Assembly (NCBI GenBank): GCA_023132545.1
Contig: JAGLYB010000099.1
Span: 1-5,184, forward strand
DNA length: 5,184 bases
From: Candidatus Bipolaricaulota bacterium
GTDB lineage: Bacteria > Bipolaricaulota > Bipolaricaulia > UBA7950 > UBA9294
Direction of reading: 5' to 3'
In this document: one piece after another, positions 1 through 4,832 of the stretch
Numbering within the stretch: position 1 is the first letter of the stretch
Layout of the letters: the number at the start of each line of letters is the position of its first letter
Translations under genes and position numbers: made by a program
Notes under the pieces: generated by a model
The model's input: only the letters and a program-made list of their open reading frames with translations
Database searches by the model: none
What the model was told of the DNA's origin: nothing

Positions 1-2585
1 GAGGCAAGGGCGCCAATCTGGCTGAAATGTCAGGGCTGGGTATCCCCGTCCCCCCTGGCTTCACCATTACCACAGAGGTCTGTGGCTACTACTCAGATCA
101 CGACAACACGTATCCTGATAGTCTACGCGAAGAAGTTACCACCCATCTGAAGAAACTGGAAGAGACTACAGGCAAGGTCTTTGGCAGTGCTGAAAACCCG
201 CTACTTCTCTCAGTCCGATCGGGCGCGTTCGTATCCATGCCCGGCATGATGGACACCATCCTCAATCTCGGGCTCACCGATGAGACGGTTGCTGGGTTGG
301 CCGTGAAATCGGGCAACGAACGATTCGCCTACGATTCCTACCGCCGACTACTCCAAATGTACGGCGACGTTGTGATGGATCTCAAGCCGGAAAGCGAGAC
401 CGATCACGATCCGTTCGAGAGAATTCTCGAAACGCTCAAGAAAGAGAAGAATGCTGAACTCGATACGGACCTTTCTGCTGATGACCTCAAAGAATTGGTC
501 GCTCGGTTCAAGGCCGTCATCGAGCAAAAGGCCGGTCGACCGTTCCCGCAGGACCCGATGGAACAGCTGTGGGGAGCCATCGAAGCCGTGCTCAGCTCCT
601 GGAACAATCCACGAGCCATCAAGTATCGCCAGATCAACGACATCAAGGGACTTCGCGGCACGGCAGTCAACGTGCAAGCGATGGTGTTTGGAAACATGGG
701 CGACGGGTGCGGCACGGGCGTCGCATTCACACGCGATCCTGCGACAGGCGAGAACGAGTTCTATGGCGAGTATCTGATGAACGCGCAGGGCGAAGACGTC
801 GTCGCCGGCATCCGCACGCCGTTGCCGATCTCGACACTGAACGATGAAATGCCAGGCATCTATGCCGAGCTAATCGCCATTCGCGCTAAGCTTGAAGCCC
901 ATTACAAGGACATGCAGGACATCGAGTTCACCATTGAAGATGGCGTGCTCTATATGCTGCAAACGCGGGGCGGAAAGCGCACGGCAGCCGCAGCAGTACG
1001 AACAGCCGTGGAGATGGTCGAAGAAGGCATGATTGACAAGAAGGAAGCCGTTCTTCGAGTGGCTCCCGAGCAGATCGACCAGCTTCTTCACCCGATGTTT
1101 GATCCAGCAGCCGAGGCAAAGGCTCCCGTTCTGGCCAAGGGATTGCCGGCCAGCCCGGGCGGTGCTTCAGGAACCGTGGTGTTCTCTGCCGAAGCAGCCG
1201 AGAAAGCAGCAGAAGCAGGCAAGAAGGTCATCCTCGTTCGCATTGAAACCAGCCCCGAAGACATCGGCGGCATGGTGGCAGCACAGGGCATTCTCACAGC
1301 GCGCGGTGGGATGACATCTCACGCAGCCGTCGTCGCCCGTGGCATGGGCAAGTGCTGTGTCGCCGGCGCAGGCGAGCTTTCTATTGACTATGCCAACGGT
1401 CAATTCACAGTCGGTGGACAGGTCGTGAAGGCTGGAGAATCCATCAGCCTTAACGGATCGTCGGGAACCGTATACAAGGGCGATATTCAAACCATCGAAC
1501 CCGAAGTATCCGGCGACTTCGGCACGCTGTTGGCGTGGGCAGACGAGTTCCGAACCCTCGGCGTCCGTACCAATGCAGACAGCCCGCAGGATACCGTCGT
1601 TGCCGTCAAGTTCGGTGCTGAAGGCATCGGCCTGTGCCGCACGGAACACATGTTCTTCGAAGGCGATCGCATCGTTGCCGTCCGAGAGATGATTCTGGCT
1701 GAAGACGAAGCCGGACGCCGGGAACCGCTGGCCAAACTGCTTCCCATGCAGCGCGGCGACTTCGAGGGCATTTTCAAGGCCTTGAAGGGTCTGCCGGCCA
1801 CTGTCCGTCTGCTCGACCCGCCGCTGCATGAATTCCTCCCGCACGATGCCGAAGGACAGAAGGTTGTGGCCAATGTCATGGGCGTAACCGCGGATGTCAT
1901 CCGCGCGAAGGTTGAATCGCTACACGAGTTCAACCCCATGCTCGGACATCGTGGCTGCCGCTTAGGCATCATCTATCCGGAAATTTCCGAGATGCAGGTA
2001 CGTGCCATCATGGAAGCCGCCTGCAACGTGCACAAGTCCGGTACCCCAGTGAAACCCGAGATCATGATTCCGTTGGTCGGACATGTGAAGGAACTGGCCC
2101 TGCAGCGTGAACTCGCCGTCAAGGTCGCTGAGGAAGTGTTAACAGCCAACGGCCTAACCAAGGCCGACGTTCCCTATATGGTCGGTACGATGATCGAAGT
2201 GCCGCGTGCCGCAGTCACCGCAGATGAGATCGCCACTGAAGCCGAGTTCTTCAGCTTCGGAACCAATGACCTCACTCAAATGGGGTGTGGTTTCTCTCGC
2301 GACGATGCTGGAAAATTCCTCAAGGACTATGTCGAGATGGGCATCTACGACAAGGACCCATTTGCAGTATTGGATCAAGCAGGTGTAGGGAAACTGTTGG
2401 CCATGGCCTGCGAGCTAGGACGCAAGACGCGACCCGATATCAAACTCGGTATCTGCGGCGAGCACGGCGGAGAACCCTCTTCCATCGCCTTCTGCCACAA
2501 AGTTGGACTCAACTACGTCAGTTGCAGCCCTTACCGAGTGCCGGTTGCGAGGTTAGCGGCAGCTCAAGCAGCTATCCGAGGATAG
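1..2585 (+). CDS. ppdK: Pyruvate, phosphate dikinase (5' end missing)
   Basis: Cytoplasmic enzyme interconverting pyruvate + ATP + phosphate and PEP + AMP + pyrophosphate. The frame is open from base 3 and first reads GKGANLAEM, the conserved N-terminal glycine-rich segment. The Met at base 27 is therefore internal, and about 20-25 residues lie off the window; 860 residues are visible against a usual 870-890. Numbering from Met27: ATP-grasp nucleotide-binding part about 1-320; phosphohistidine swivel domain around 370-490 with TSHAAVVARGMG, phosphorylated His432 and the Thr430 that a regulatory kinase would modify; C-terminal PEP/pyruvate barrel about 510-852. Expected catalytic residues are present: Arg538 in CRTEHMFF, Arg594 in VRLLDPPLHEF, Glu724 in MIEVPRA, Asn747 in SFGTNDLTQ, Cys810 in GICGEHGGEP. 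No frameshift or missing key residue is seen. The stop is TAG at 2583-2585, followed by hairpins and a terminator. Identification is secure; the preferred direction of the reaction in this organism cannot be read from sequence. Confidence 0.97.
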   Translation, partial: GKGANLAEMSGLGIPVPPGFTITTEVCGYYSDHDNTYPDSLREEVTTHLKKLEETTGKVFGSAENPLLLSVRSGAFVSMPGMMDTILNLGLTDETVAGLAVKSGNERFAYDSYRRLLQMYGDVVMDLKPESETDHDPFERILETLKKEKNAELDTDLSADDLKELVARFKAVIEQKAGRPFPQDPMEQLWGAIEAVLSSWNNPRAIKYRQINDIKGLRGTAVNVQAMVFGNMGDGCGTGVAFTRDPATGENEFYGEYLMNAQGEDVVAGIRTPLPISTLNDEMPGIYAELIAIRAKLEAHYKDMQDIEFTIEDGVLYMLQTRGGKRTAAAAVRTAVEMVEEGMIDKKEAVLRVAPEQIDQLLHPMFDPAAEAKAPVLAKGLPASPGGASGTVVFSAEAAEKAAEAGKKVILVRIETSPEDIGGMVAAQGILTARGGMTSHAAVVARGMGKCCVAGAGELSIDYANGQFTVGGQVVKAGESISLNGSSGTVYKGDIQTIEPEVSGDFGTLLAWADEFRTLGVRTNADSPQDTVVAVKFGAEGIGLCRTEHMFFEGDRIVAVREMILAEDEAGRREPLAKLLPMQRGDFEGIFKALKGLPATVRLLDPPLHEFLPHDAEGQKVVANVMGVTADVIRAKVESLHEFNPMLGHRGCRLGIIYPEISEMQVRAIMEAACNVHKSGTPVKPEIMIPLVGHVKELALQRELAVKVAEEVLTANGLTKADVPYMVGTMIEVPRAAVTADEIATEAEFFSFGTNDLTQMGCGFSRDDAGKFLKDYVEMGIYDKDPFAVLDQAGVGKLLAMACELGRKTRPDIKLGICGEHGGEPSSIAFCHKVGLNYVSCSPYRVPVARLAAAQAAIRG

Positions 2586-2599
2586 CAATTGAGCTGCCA

Positions 2600-2661
2600 G
2601 AGAACGCCGGGCATCGCTCGGCGTTCTCCGAAGGAACTCGCATGTAGTCGCCGCGAGTTCC
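2600..2661 (+). repeat. Palindrome module A (two hairpins)
   Basis: First hairpin: 10-bp stem 2600-2609 with 2619-2628 (GAGAACGCCG / CGGCGTTCTC), loop of 9. Linker CGAA. Second hairpin: 9-bp stem 2633-2641 with 2653-2661 (GGAACTCGC / GCGAGTTCC), loop of 11. The module begins 14 bases after the ppdK stop codon, so it would lie in the ppdK 3' untranslated region upstream of the terminator. It could stabilise the 3' end of the mRNA, but that is inference. Confidence 0.75.
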
Positions 2662-2666
2662 CCGTA

Positions 2667-2685
2667 GCATACAGGCTGCAATCCA
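2667..2685 (+). repeat. 19-base direct repeat, copy 1
   Basis: GCATACAGGCTGCAATCCA matches 3092-3110 at 18 of 19 positions. It lies 36 bases before the terminator stem at 2722. Copy 2 lies 38 bases before the stem at 3149. Both intervals also contain AACAAT shortly before the stem. The shared order of motif, spacer and stem suggests that the two 3' ends are duplicated copies of one unit. Confidence 0.7.
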
Positions 2686-2721
2686 GAGCTAGTACTCAGG
2701 AACTCACGAAGAAGAACAATA

Positions 2722-2752
2722 CAGCCCCCGCCACGCGGGGGCTGCTTTTTTT
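2722..2752 (+). terminator. Intrinsic terminator downstream of ppdK
   Basis: A 10-bp GC-rich stem (CAGCCCCCGC 2722-2731 with GCGGGGGCTG 2735-2744, triloop CAC) is followed after one base by seven T residues (2746-2752). This is a textbook Rho-independent terminator for plus-strand transcription. It would end the ppdK mRNA about 165 bases after the stop codon, after palindrome module A. Confidence 0.93.
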
Positions 2753-2798
2753 AGATAGAGACTGCTTCACGGTGCGAAGCTCGCCATCCATCCAACAA

Positions 2799-2836
2799 GA
2801 GAATCGGAGCACTATCCCAGTTTTTCAAAGGAACTC
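2799..2836 (+). repeat. Decayed palindrome half-module B
   Basis: GAGAATCGG at 2799-2807 and CAAAGGAACTC at 2826-2836 align with the left part of module D (2989-3024). However, the arm expected to read CGATTCTC is altered to a T-rich sequence, and no GAGTTCC arm follows. Only about five pairs of the first stem can form. It looks like a degraded or truncated copy. Confidence 0.45.
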
Positions 2837-2850
2837 AGGGTCGTCTACTA

Positions 2851-2901
2851 GAGAATCAAGCTGCGCTTGATTCTCAAAGCAACTCATCAGCGATGAGTTG
2901 C
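2851..2901 (+). repeat. Palindrome module C (two hairpins)
   Basis: First hairpin: GAGAATCAAGC 2851-2861 pairs perfectly with GCTTGATTCTC 2865-2875, 11 bp with triloop TGC. Linker AAA. Second hairpin: GCAACTCATC 2879-2888 pairs with GATGAGTTGC 2892-2901, 10 bp with triloop AGC. Compared with modules A and D, both stems differ at several positions but remain fully paired. A segment identical to one in module D follows (2895-2918 equals 3038-3061, 24 bases). Confidence 0.75.
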
Positions 2902-2926
2902 CATTCTCACAAGCTACTGACATGTT

Positions 2927-2963
2927 GTCGGATAAGAGAAACGAGTTCGTCTTGCTTTCCGAC
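2927..2963 (+). repeat. Imperfect hairpin between modules C and D
   Basis: GTCGGA 2927-2932 pairs with TCCGAC 2958-2963, with an inner ACGA/TCGT pairing around 2941-2950. It overlaps a competing small hairpin, CTGACA 2917-2922 with TGTCGG 2926-2931 (one G-T pair). The two structures cannot form together. This is the least regular part of the array. Confidence 0.4.
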
Positions 2964-2988
2964 AGCAATTCGTATGCCAATCCATCGA

Positions 2989-3078
2989 GAGAATCGAAGC
3001 TCATCCCGATTCTCAAAGCAACTCGCATGCTTCTCGCGAGTTGCCATTCTCACAAGCTACTCATCGCAGATGAGTAGC
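2989..3078 (+). repeat. Palindrome module D (three hairpins)
   Basis: Hairpin one: GAGAATCG 2989-2996 with CGATTCTC 3007-3014, 8 bp. Linker AAA. Hairpin two: GCAACTCGC 3018-3026 with GCGAGTTGC 3036-3044, 9 bp. Hairpin three: GCTACTCATC 3056-3065 with GATGAGTAGC 3069-3078, 10 bp with triloop GCA. Hairpin three shares the core ACTCATC/GATGAGT with the second hairpin of module C, so arms could also pair across modules. The base change C to T near the end of its left arm is matched by G to A on the right arm. Confidence 0.75.
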
Positions 3079-3091
3079 CGTTGCCACAAGT

Positions 3092-3110
3092 GCATACAGG
3101 CGGCAATCCA
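3092..3110 (+). repeat. 19-base direct repeat, copy 2
   Basis: GCATACAGGCGGCAATCCA differs from copy 1 at 2667-2685 by one base. It lies between palindrome module D and the closing stem at 3149-3180, the same relative position as copy 1 between module A and its terminator. Confidence 0.7.
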
Positions 3111-3148
3111 AGGTTAGAGACACTGAACGATCGTGATCGCAACAATCT

Positions 3149-3180
3149 GAAGAAGCCCCGGCCGAGGCTGGGGCTTCTTC
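3149..3180. terminator. Strong GC-rich hairpin closing the array
   Basis: GAAGAAGCCCCGGC (3149-3162) pairs with GCTGGGGCTTCTTC (3167-3180): 14 bp with one G-T pair and loop CGAG. Neither side has a real T run. The plus-strand right arm ends CTTCTTCC, so plus-strand termination is only moderately supported. By position it matches the ppdK terminator relative to the 19-base repeat. It may instead be a processing or stability element, or act on transcripts coming from the minus-strand gene at 3520-4032. Confidence 0.55.
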
Positions 3181-3184
3181 CATG

Positions 3185-3519
3185 CAATACAAAGCTTCGA
3201 ATAGCCGGCATAGAAACCTGCAATCAGCCGGAATGATTACGAGCGTACCGCACGCGAAATGGCCGGCATTGAGGTGAAGGCCTCTGCGGCCGTACGAGCA
3301 AGGATTCTTGAGGTTTACGGAAGCTGAAACCTTCTTACGTCTTCCGCACATTCTAGCGTTGAAATGCAGGACGTGCCCACACCTAGCGGATTGCGATTCG
3401 AGAATAGTGTCCTGGCACCTGCTCTCAGGCGCTCCCATTCTCTCGCCTGTGCCGTCAGCTCCAGCGCGTCGTTAGGCGTCGACTTTCATCGCTTTTCGCG
3501 GCAGTAATCGCTAAGCGAT
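3185..3519. other. Stretch without a convincing gene
   Basis: No ORF with a ribosome-binding site or recognisable product is seen. The plus-strand frame ending at TGA 3325-3327 reads acceptably for 36 codons after an in-frame stop near 3209, with its only ATG at 3259 (MAGIEVKASAAVRARILEVYGS). It lacks a Shine-Dalgarno site and could be a gene remnant. A 6-bp inverted repeat, CGGAAG 3318-3323 with CTTCCG 3341-3346, is present. AATCGC/GCGATT flanking three bases near 3506-3520 sits at the 3' end of the minus-strand gene without a T run. The attC-like sequence is listed separately. Confidence 0.5.
3381..3477 (-). other. Degenerate integron attC-like site (tentative)
   Basis: Read on the minus strand, the site opens with GCCTAAC (3477-3471), a perfect RYYYAAC, and closes with GCTAGGT (3387-3381), one mismatch from GTTRRRY. 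The ends pair as CCTAGCG/CGTTAGG. Inside is a hairpin CAGGCG 3426-3431 with CGCCTG 3444-3449, resembling the variable terminal structure of attC sites. The length of 97 bases fits the known 57-141 range. It starts 42 bases past the stop of the minus-strand gene at 3520-4032, as in a gene cassette. Against it: the GTT triplet is broken, the inner arms pair poorly, no second site flanks the gene, and no integrase is visible. Confidence 0.3.
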
Positions 3520-4032
3520 TCAGAGCTTGCCGAACACAACCCCCTTGTACGTCCATCCACAACTCGTCACTGCGTCCTGTATCGGTCCCTTCAGCTCCTT
3601 CGTGCTAAATCGGTAGTTGTACACCTCGTGCAGCCCGAGCTCCCTGGTGAACACATACGCCTTGCTGGATTCGCGTGACTGCATCTGTCCTCTGAAGCGG
3701 CCGACTGCGACGAGTGTCGATGGCACCCCCGCCCGCCACTCGACCGTATACTCCCGGTCTATGGCCCGAACCTCGTGGTTTGCAGGGTCAAGCTTCAGGT
3801 AGATCCGGAAGACTTTCGAGAGGCCGCTCTTCGCAAATGCTTCGCACCACTGCGCATCGACAATCTTCCACTCGGCAATGAGATCCACACTTTCGGACCG
3901 ACCGTCGATCAAACGATAGGGCTCGGTTGGCCGGTTGAGGCTCTCAAGCCGATCCAAGACCTCCTGCTGGGACATTTTCAGCGTACCTGGAAGCGGCCGC
4001 TTGGTCGAAGTGAGAAAATCGAGAAGTCGCAT
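3520..4032 (-). CDS. Hypothetical protein, 170 residues
   Basis: The start is ATG at 4032: it is preceded three bases upstream by AAGGAGGT (4036-4043), a full Shine-Dalgarno match. The frame can be opened further upstream to a TTG at 4056, but that would place the ribosome-binding site inside the gene. The protein begins MRLLDFLTSTKRPLPG and ends GWTYKGVVFGKL. It is soluble-looking, with no signal peptide or membrane segment. Aromatic and charged patches stand out: PYRLIDG (38-44), AEWKIVDAQW (53-62), VFRIYLKLD (74-82), YTVEWRAG (95-102) and VYNYRF near the C-terminus, suggesting a mixed alpha/beta fold. It resembles an uncharacterised bacterial family I cannot name, so no function is assigned. 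It is transcribed alone, convergent with ppdK and divergent from aroH. An attC-like sequence lies just beyond its stop. Confidence 0.85.
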   Translation of the reverse strand: MRLLDFLTSTKRPLPGTLKMSQQEVLDRLESLNRPTEPYRLIDGRSESVDLIAEWKIVDAQWCEAFAKSGLSKVFRIYLKLDPANHEVRAIDREYTVEWRAGVPSTLVAVGRFRGQMQSRESSKAYVFTRELGLHEVYNYRFSTKELKGPIQDAVTSCGWTYKGVVFGKL

Positions 4033-4035
4033 GAG

Positions 4036-4043
4036 ACCTCCTT
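4036..4043 (-). promoter_or_regulatory. Ribosome-binding site deciding the 4032 start
   Basis: Minus-strand AAGGAGGT followed by CTC and ATG. The full match to the anti-Shine-Dalgarno sequence sets the start at 4032 despite the short spacing. No convincing -35/-10 pair was found upstream on this strand. Confidence 0.8.
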
Positions 4044-4104
4044 GGCAGACCAACAAGAAACCAGGTACTCCTCACAGTTCGATGCGCCACCAAACAATGA
4101 TTAG

Positions 4105-4122
4105 TGTGTGAAGGTGCACACA
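4105..4122. promoter_or_regulatory. Inverted repeat upstream of the minus-strand gene
   Basis: TGTGTG, six bases AAGGTG, then CACACA: a perfect 6-bp inverted repeat 73 bases before the 4032 start codon. It could be an operator or simply a low-complexity TG/CA palindrome. No regulator is known here. Confidence 0.3.
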
Positions 4123-4399
4123 AGCGTTGTCGCCTTTCCTGAAACGCTAGTCCTATTCACGCCGCATTTGCCGCCTCTCATACTCCCATCTATTTCGTTG
4201 GCATCTTTGGATGCCAGCCTACGGCTATGAAGCTGATAGATCAAGTTCACGAAGTATGCCTGACCAAGATTCCCCCCCGAAGTCAGGATTTCAGGTCCTG
4301 CTGTCAAGGCGCCCCGGTGATATCAAAAGCAAGATCTGCCCTCGACCTCCTGAGACTGTCACAAGCAAGGATCCGCGAGATTAATGGAGGCTGAAGCTG

Positions 4400-4504
4400 A
4401 TGCTAGGGAAACGCTACGGACCGAATGGCTCCGGAAGGCGTCGGTTCTGCCACTCACGTTCCTTGATGGCTGCCGCGGCAGCAGCAGAGCGAACTGCAAA
4501 GTAG
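4400..4504 (+). CDS. Doubtful small ORF, 34 codons
   Basis: ATG at 4400 follows GGAGG (4386-4390) with nine bases between, which is an acceptable ribosome-binding site. The product starts MLGKRYGPNGSGRRRFCHSR, then has six alanines in a row, and ends ERTAK before TAG. It is basic and of low complexity, with no recognised family, and no promoter is evident. The stop lies 40 bases before the aroH leader promoter. It is listed because of the ribosome-binding site; it may well be chance. Confidence 0.25.
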   Translation: MLGKRYGPNGSGRRRFCHSRSLMAAAAAAERTAK

Positions 4505-4543
4505 GTGACAATGTGGGCCCGGCGAATCTGTGATGCCTATCTC

Positions 4544-4572
4544 TTGACTCTCGCGGAACCCCGGTCTATGAT
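4544..4572 (+). promoter_or_regulatory. Sigma70-type promoter of the aroH leader
   Basis: TTGACT (4544-4549), spacer of exactly 17 bases, TATGAT (4567-4572). Each hexamer matches consensus at five of six positions. The expected transcription start is about 4578-4580. An inverted repeat ATGAT-N6-ATCAT (4568-4583) overlaps the -10 element and the start point and could bind a repressor, but five bases per arm is weak evidence. Confidence 0.85.
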
Positions 4573-4581
4573 GCGCAGATC

Positions 4582-4662
4582 ATGTTCAGGGAAATGGGTC
4601 GAGACGCGAGACAGCTTCCGAACTGTGCCCTGGCTTTGTTTTTCTTTTACTTTACGTACTGA
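4582..4662 (+). CDS. Phe/Tyr-rich leader peptide of aroH
   Basis: A 26-codon ORF from ATG 4582 to TGA 4660-4662 whose last residues read ALALFFFYFTY: four Phe and two Tyr codons among the last seven. It lies between a near-consensus promoter and a hairpin plus terminator, upstream of chorismate mutase, the first enzyme of the Phe/Tyr branch. This is the signature of a ribosome-mediated attenuation leader, comparable in logic to the enterobacterial pheA leader: scarce charged tRNA-Phe or tRNA-Tyr would stall the ribosome here. The start is uncertain. ATG 4582 would lie only about 2-4 bases from the predicted RNA 5' end, so translation would be nearly leaderless. The in-frame ATG 4594 (22 codons) has AGGG at 4588-4591, but only two bases away. 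The tract is T-rich, so a chance Phe run is the main alternative. Confidence 0.68.
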   Translation: MFREMGRDARQLPNCALALFFFYFTY

Positions 4663-4709
4663 CTTCCCTGGTTTGATCTAGCTTCGGCATAGATTGAAGA
4701 GGGAAGTCA
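4660..4709 (+). promoter_or_regulatory. Long leader hairpin with UUCG loop
   Basis: Outer stem of 10 bp: TGACTTCCCT 4660-4669 with AGGGAAGTCA 4700-4709. After a small internal loop, a second stem of about nine pairs (two G-T) includes ATCTA 4676-4680 with TAGAT 4690-4694. It is capped by GC-TTCG-GC, the very stable cUUCGg tetraloop, with one bulged A. The left arm starts at the first base of the leader stop codon, so a ribosome terminating there would cover and melt it, while one stalled on the Phe codons would leave most of it free to form. This coupling of position supports a regulatory role. Confidence 0.75.
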
Positions 4710-4710
4710 A

Positions 4711-4749
4711 AGAGGACTACAGGCAATCGCCTGTGGTCTTTTTTCTTTT
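4711..4749 (+). terminator. Intrinsic terminator (attenuator) before aroH
   Basis: Core stem of 10 bp: GACTACAGGC-type arm 4715-4724 with GCCTGTGGTC-type arm 4729-4738, loop AATC, one G-T pair. A weaker four-pair extension is possible to 4711/4742. Six T residues (4739-4744), then C and four more T, complete the signal. It lies 84 bases before the aroH start codon and downstream of the aroH promoter, so it must be bypassed for aroH to be expressed from that promoter. That makes it an attenuator rather than an end-of-operon signal. It begins one base after the long leader hairpin. Confidence 0.88.
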
Positions 4750-4801
4750 GGGCCGCGACGGGTAGAGCCGCCTCGGGAAGATGGAAGTAAGAACTGGCAG
4801 C

Positions 4802-4829
4802 GTCGCGATGCTGCGACACAACGGGAGAG
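4802..4829 (+). promoter_or_regulatory. aroH ribosome-binding site and adjacent hairpin
   Basis: GGGAGAG at 4823-4829 is the Shine-Dalgarno site, with five bases between GGGAG and ATG 4833. Just upstream, GTCGC 4802-4806 can pair with GCGAC 4813-4817. The site itself remains outside this small hairpin, so translation control by it is not evident. Confidence 0.65.
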
Positions 4830-4832
4830 ACC

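Larger units (their letters stand above)
2600..3180 (+). repeat. Array of paired palindromes, possible structured RNA
   Basis: This gene-less stretch after ppdK holds at least seven perfect inverted repeats of 8-11 bp. They form a repeated module: a stem starting GAGAA and ending TTCTC, a 3-4 base linker, then a stem of the type G(C/G)AACTC...GAGTT(G/C)C. Modules lie at 2600-2661, 2851-2901 and 2989-3044, with a further related palindrome at 3056-3078 and a decayed half-module at 2799-2836. Stem bases change between modules with matching changes on the other arm. This suggests selection for structure, or spread of a palindromic element. The plus strand is the likelier sense, because a T-tailed terminator lies inside the array and ppdK reads into it. 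I do not recognise a named RNA or REP family. Function is unknown. Confidence 0.7.
4057..4543. other. Stretch without a confident gene
   Basis: Between the hypothetical gene and the aroH promoter no protein family is recognisable. It contains the inverted repeat at 4105-4122, a 7-bp hairpin TGGCATC/GATGCCA near 4199-4216 without a T run, a run of seven C residues near 4272-4278, and the short ORF at 4400-4504. It should also contain the minus-strand promoter of the 3520-4032 gene, which I could not place. Confidence 0.5.

Noticed and set aside
1167..1844. 225-codon open frame on the minus strand opposite ppdK
   Set aside because: It is antisense to a certain, fully conserved enzyme and has no ribosome-binding site or recognisable product. 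It is a by-product of ppdK codon use, as are the other frames overlapping 1-2585.
2589..2870. 93-codon plus-strand frame after ppdK
   Set aside because: It reads straight through hairpins and the ppdK terminator, and has no credible product.
2600..3110. CRISPR array
   Set aside because: Repeats are palindromic modules of varied sequence and uneven spacing, without constant repeats separated by unique spacers of constant length.
3061..3438. 125-codon minus-strand frame, cysteine-rich
   Set aside because: It runs through the palindrome array and the 14-bp closing stem, has an implausible composition, and matches no family. Treated as chance.
4101..4307. 68-codon minus-strand frame upstream of the hypothetical gene
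   Set aside because: No clear ribosome-binding site and no recognised family. It spans a hairpin, and the C run may simply keep the frame open.
4585..4650. Separate intrinsic terminator formed by TCAGGG...CCCTGG followed by the T-rich tract
   Set aside because: The stem has only about six pairs around a loop of nearly 40 bases and is separated from the T run, far weaker than the terminator at 4711-4749. It remains the main alternative explanation for the T-rich Phe codons.
4579..4832. T-box riboswitch as the control of aroH
   Set aside because: No T-box motif (TGG-ACCGCG type) precedes the terminator, and there is no recognisable stem I. The Phe/Tyr leader ORF explains the region better.
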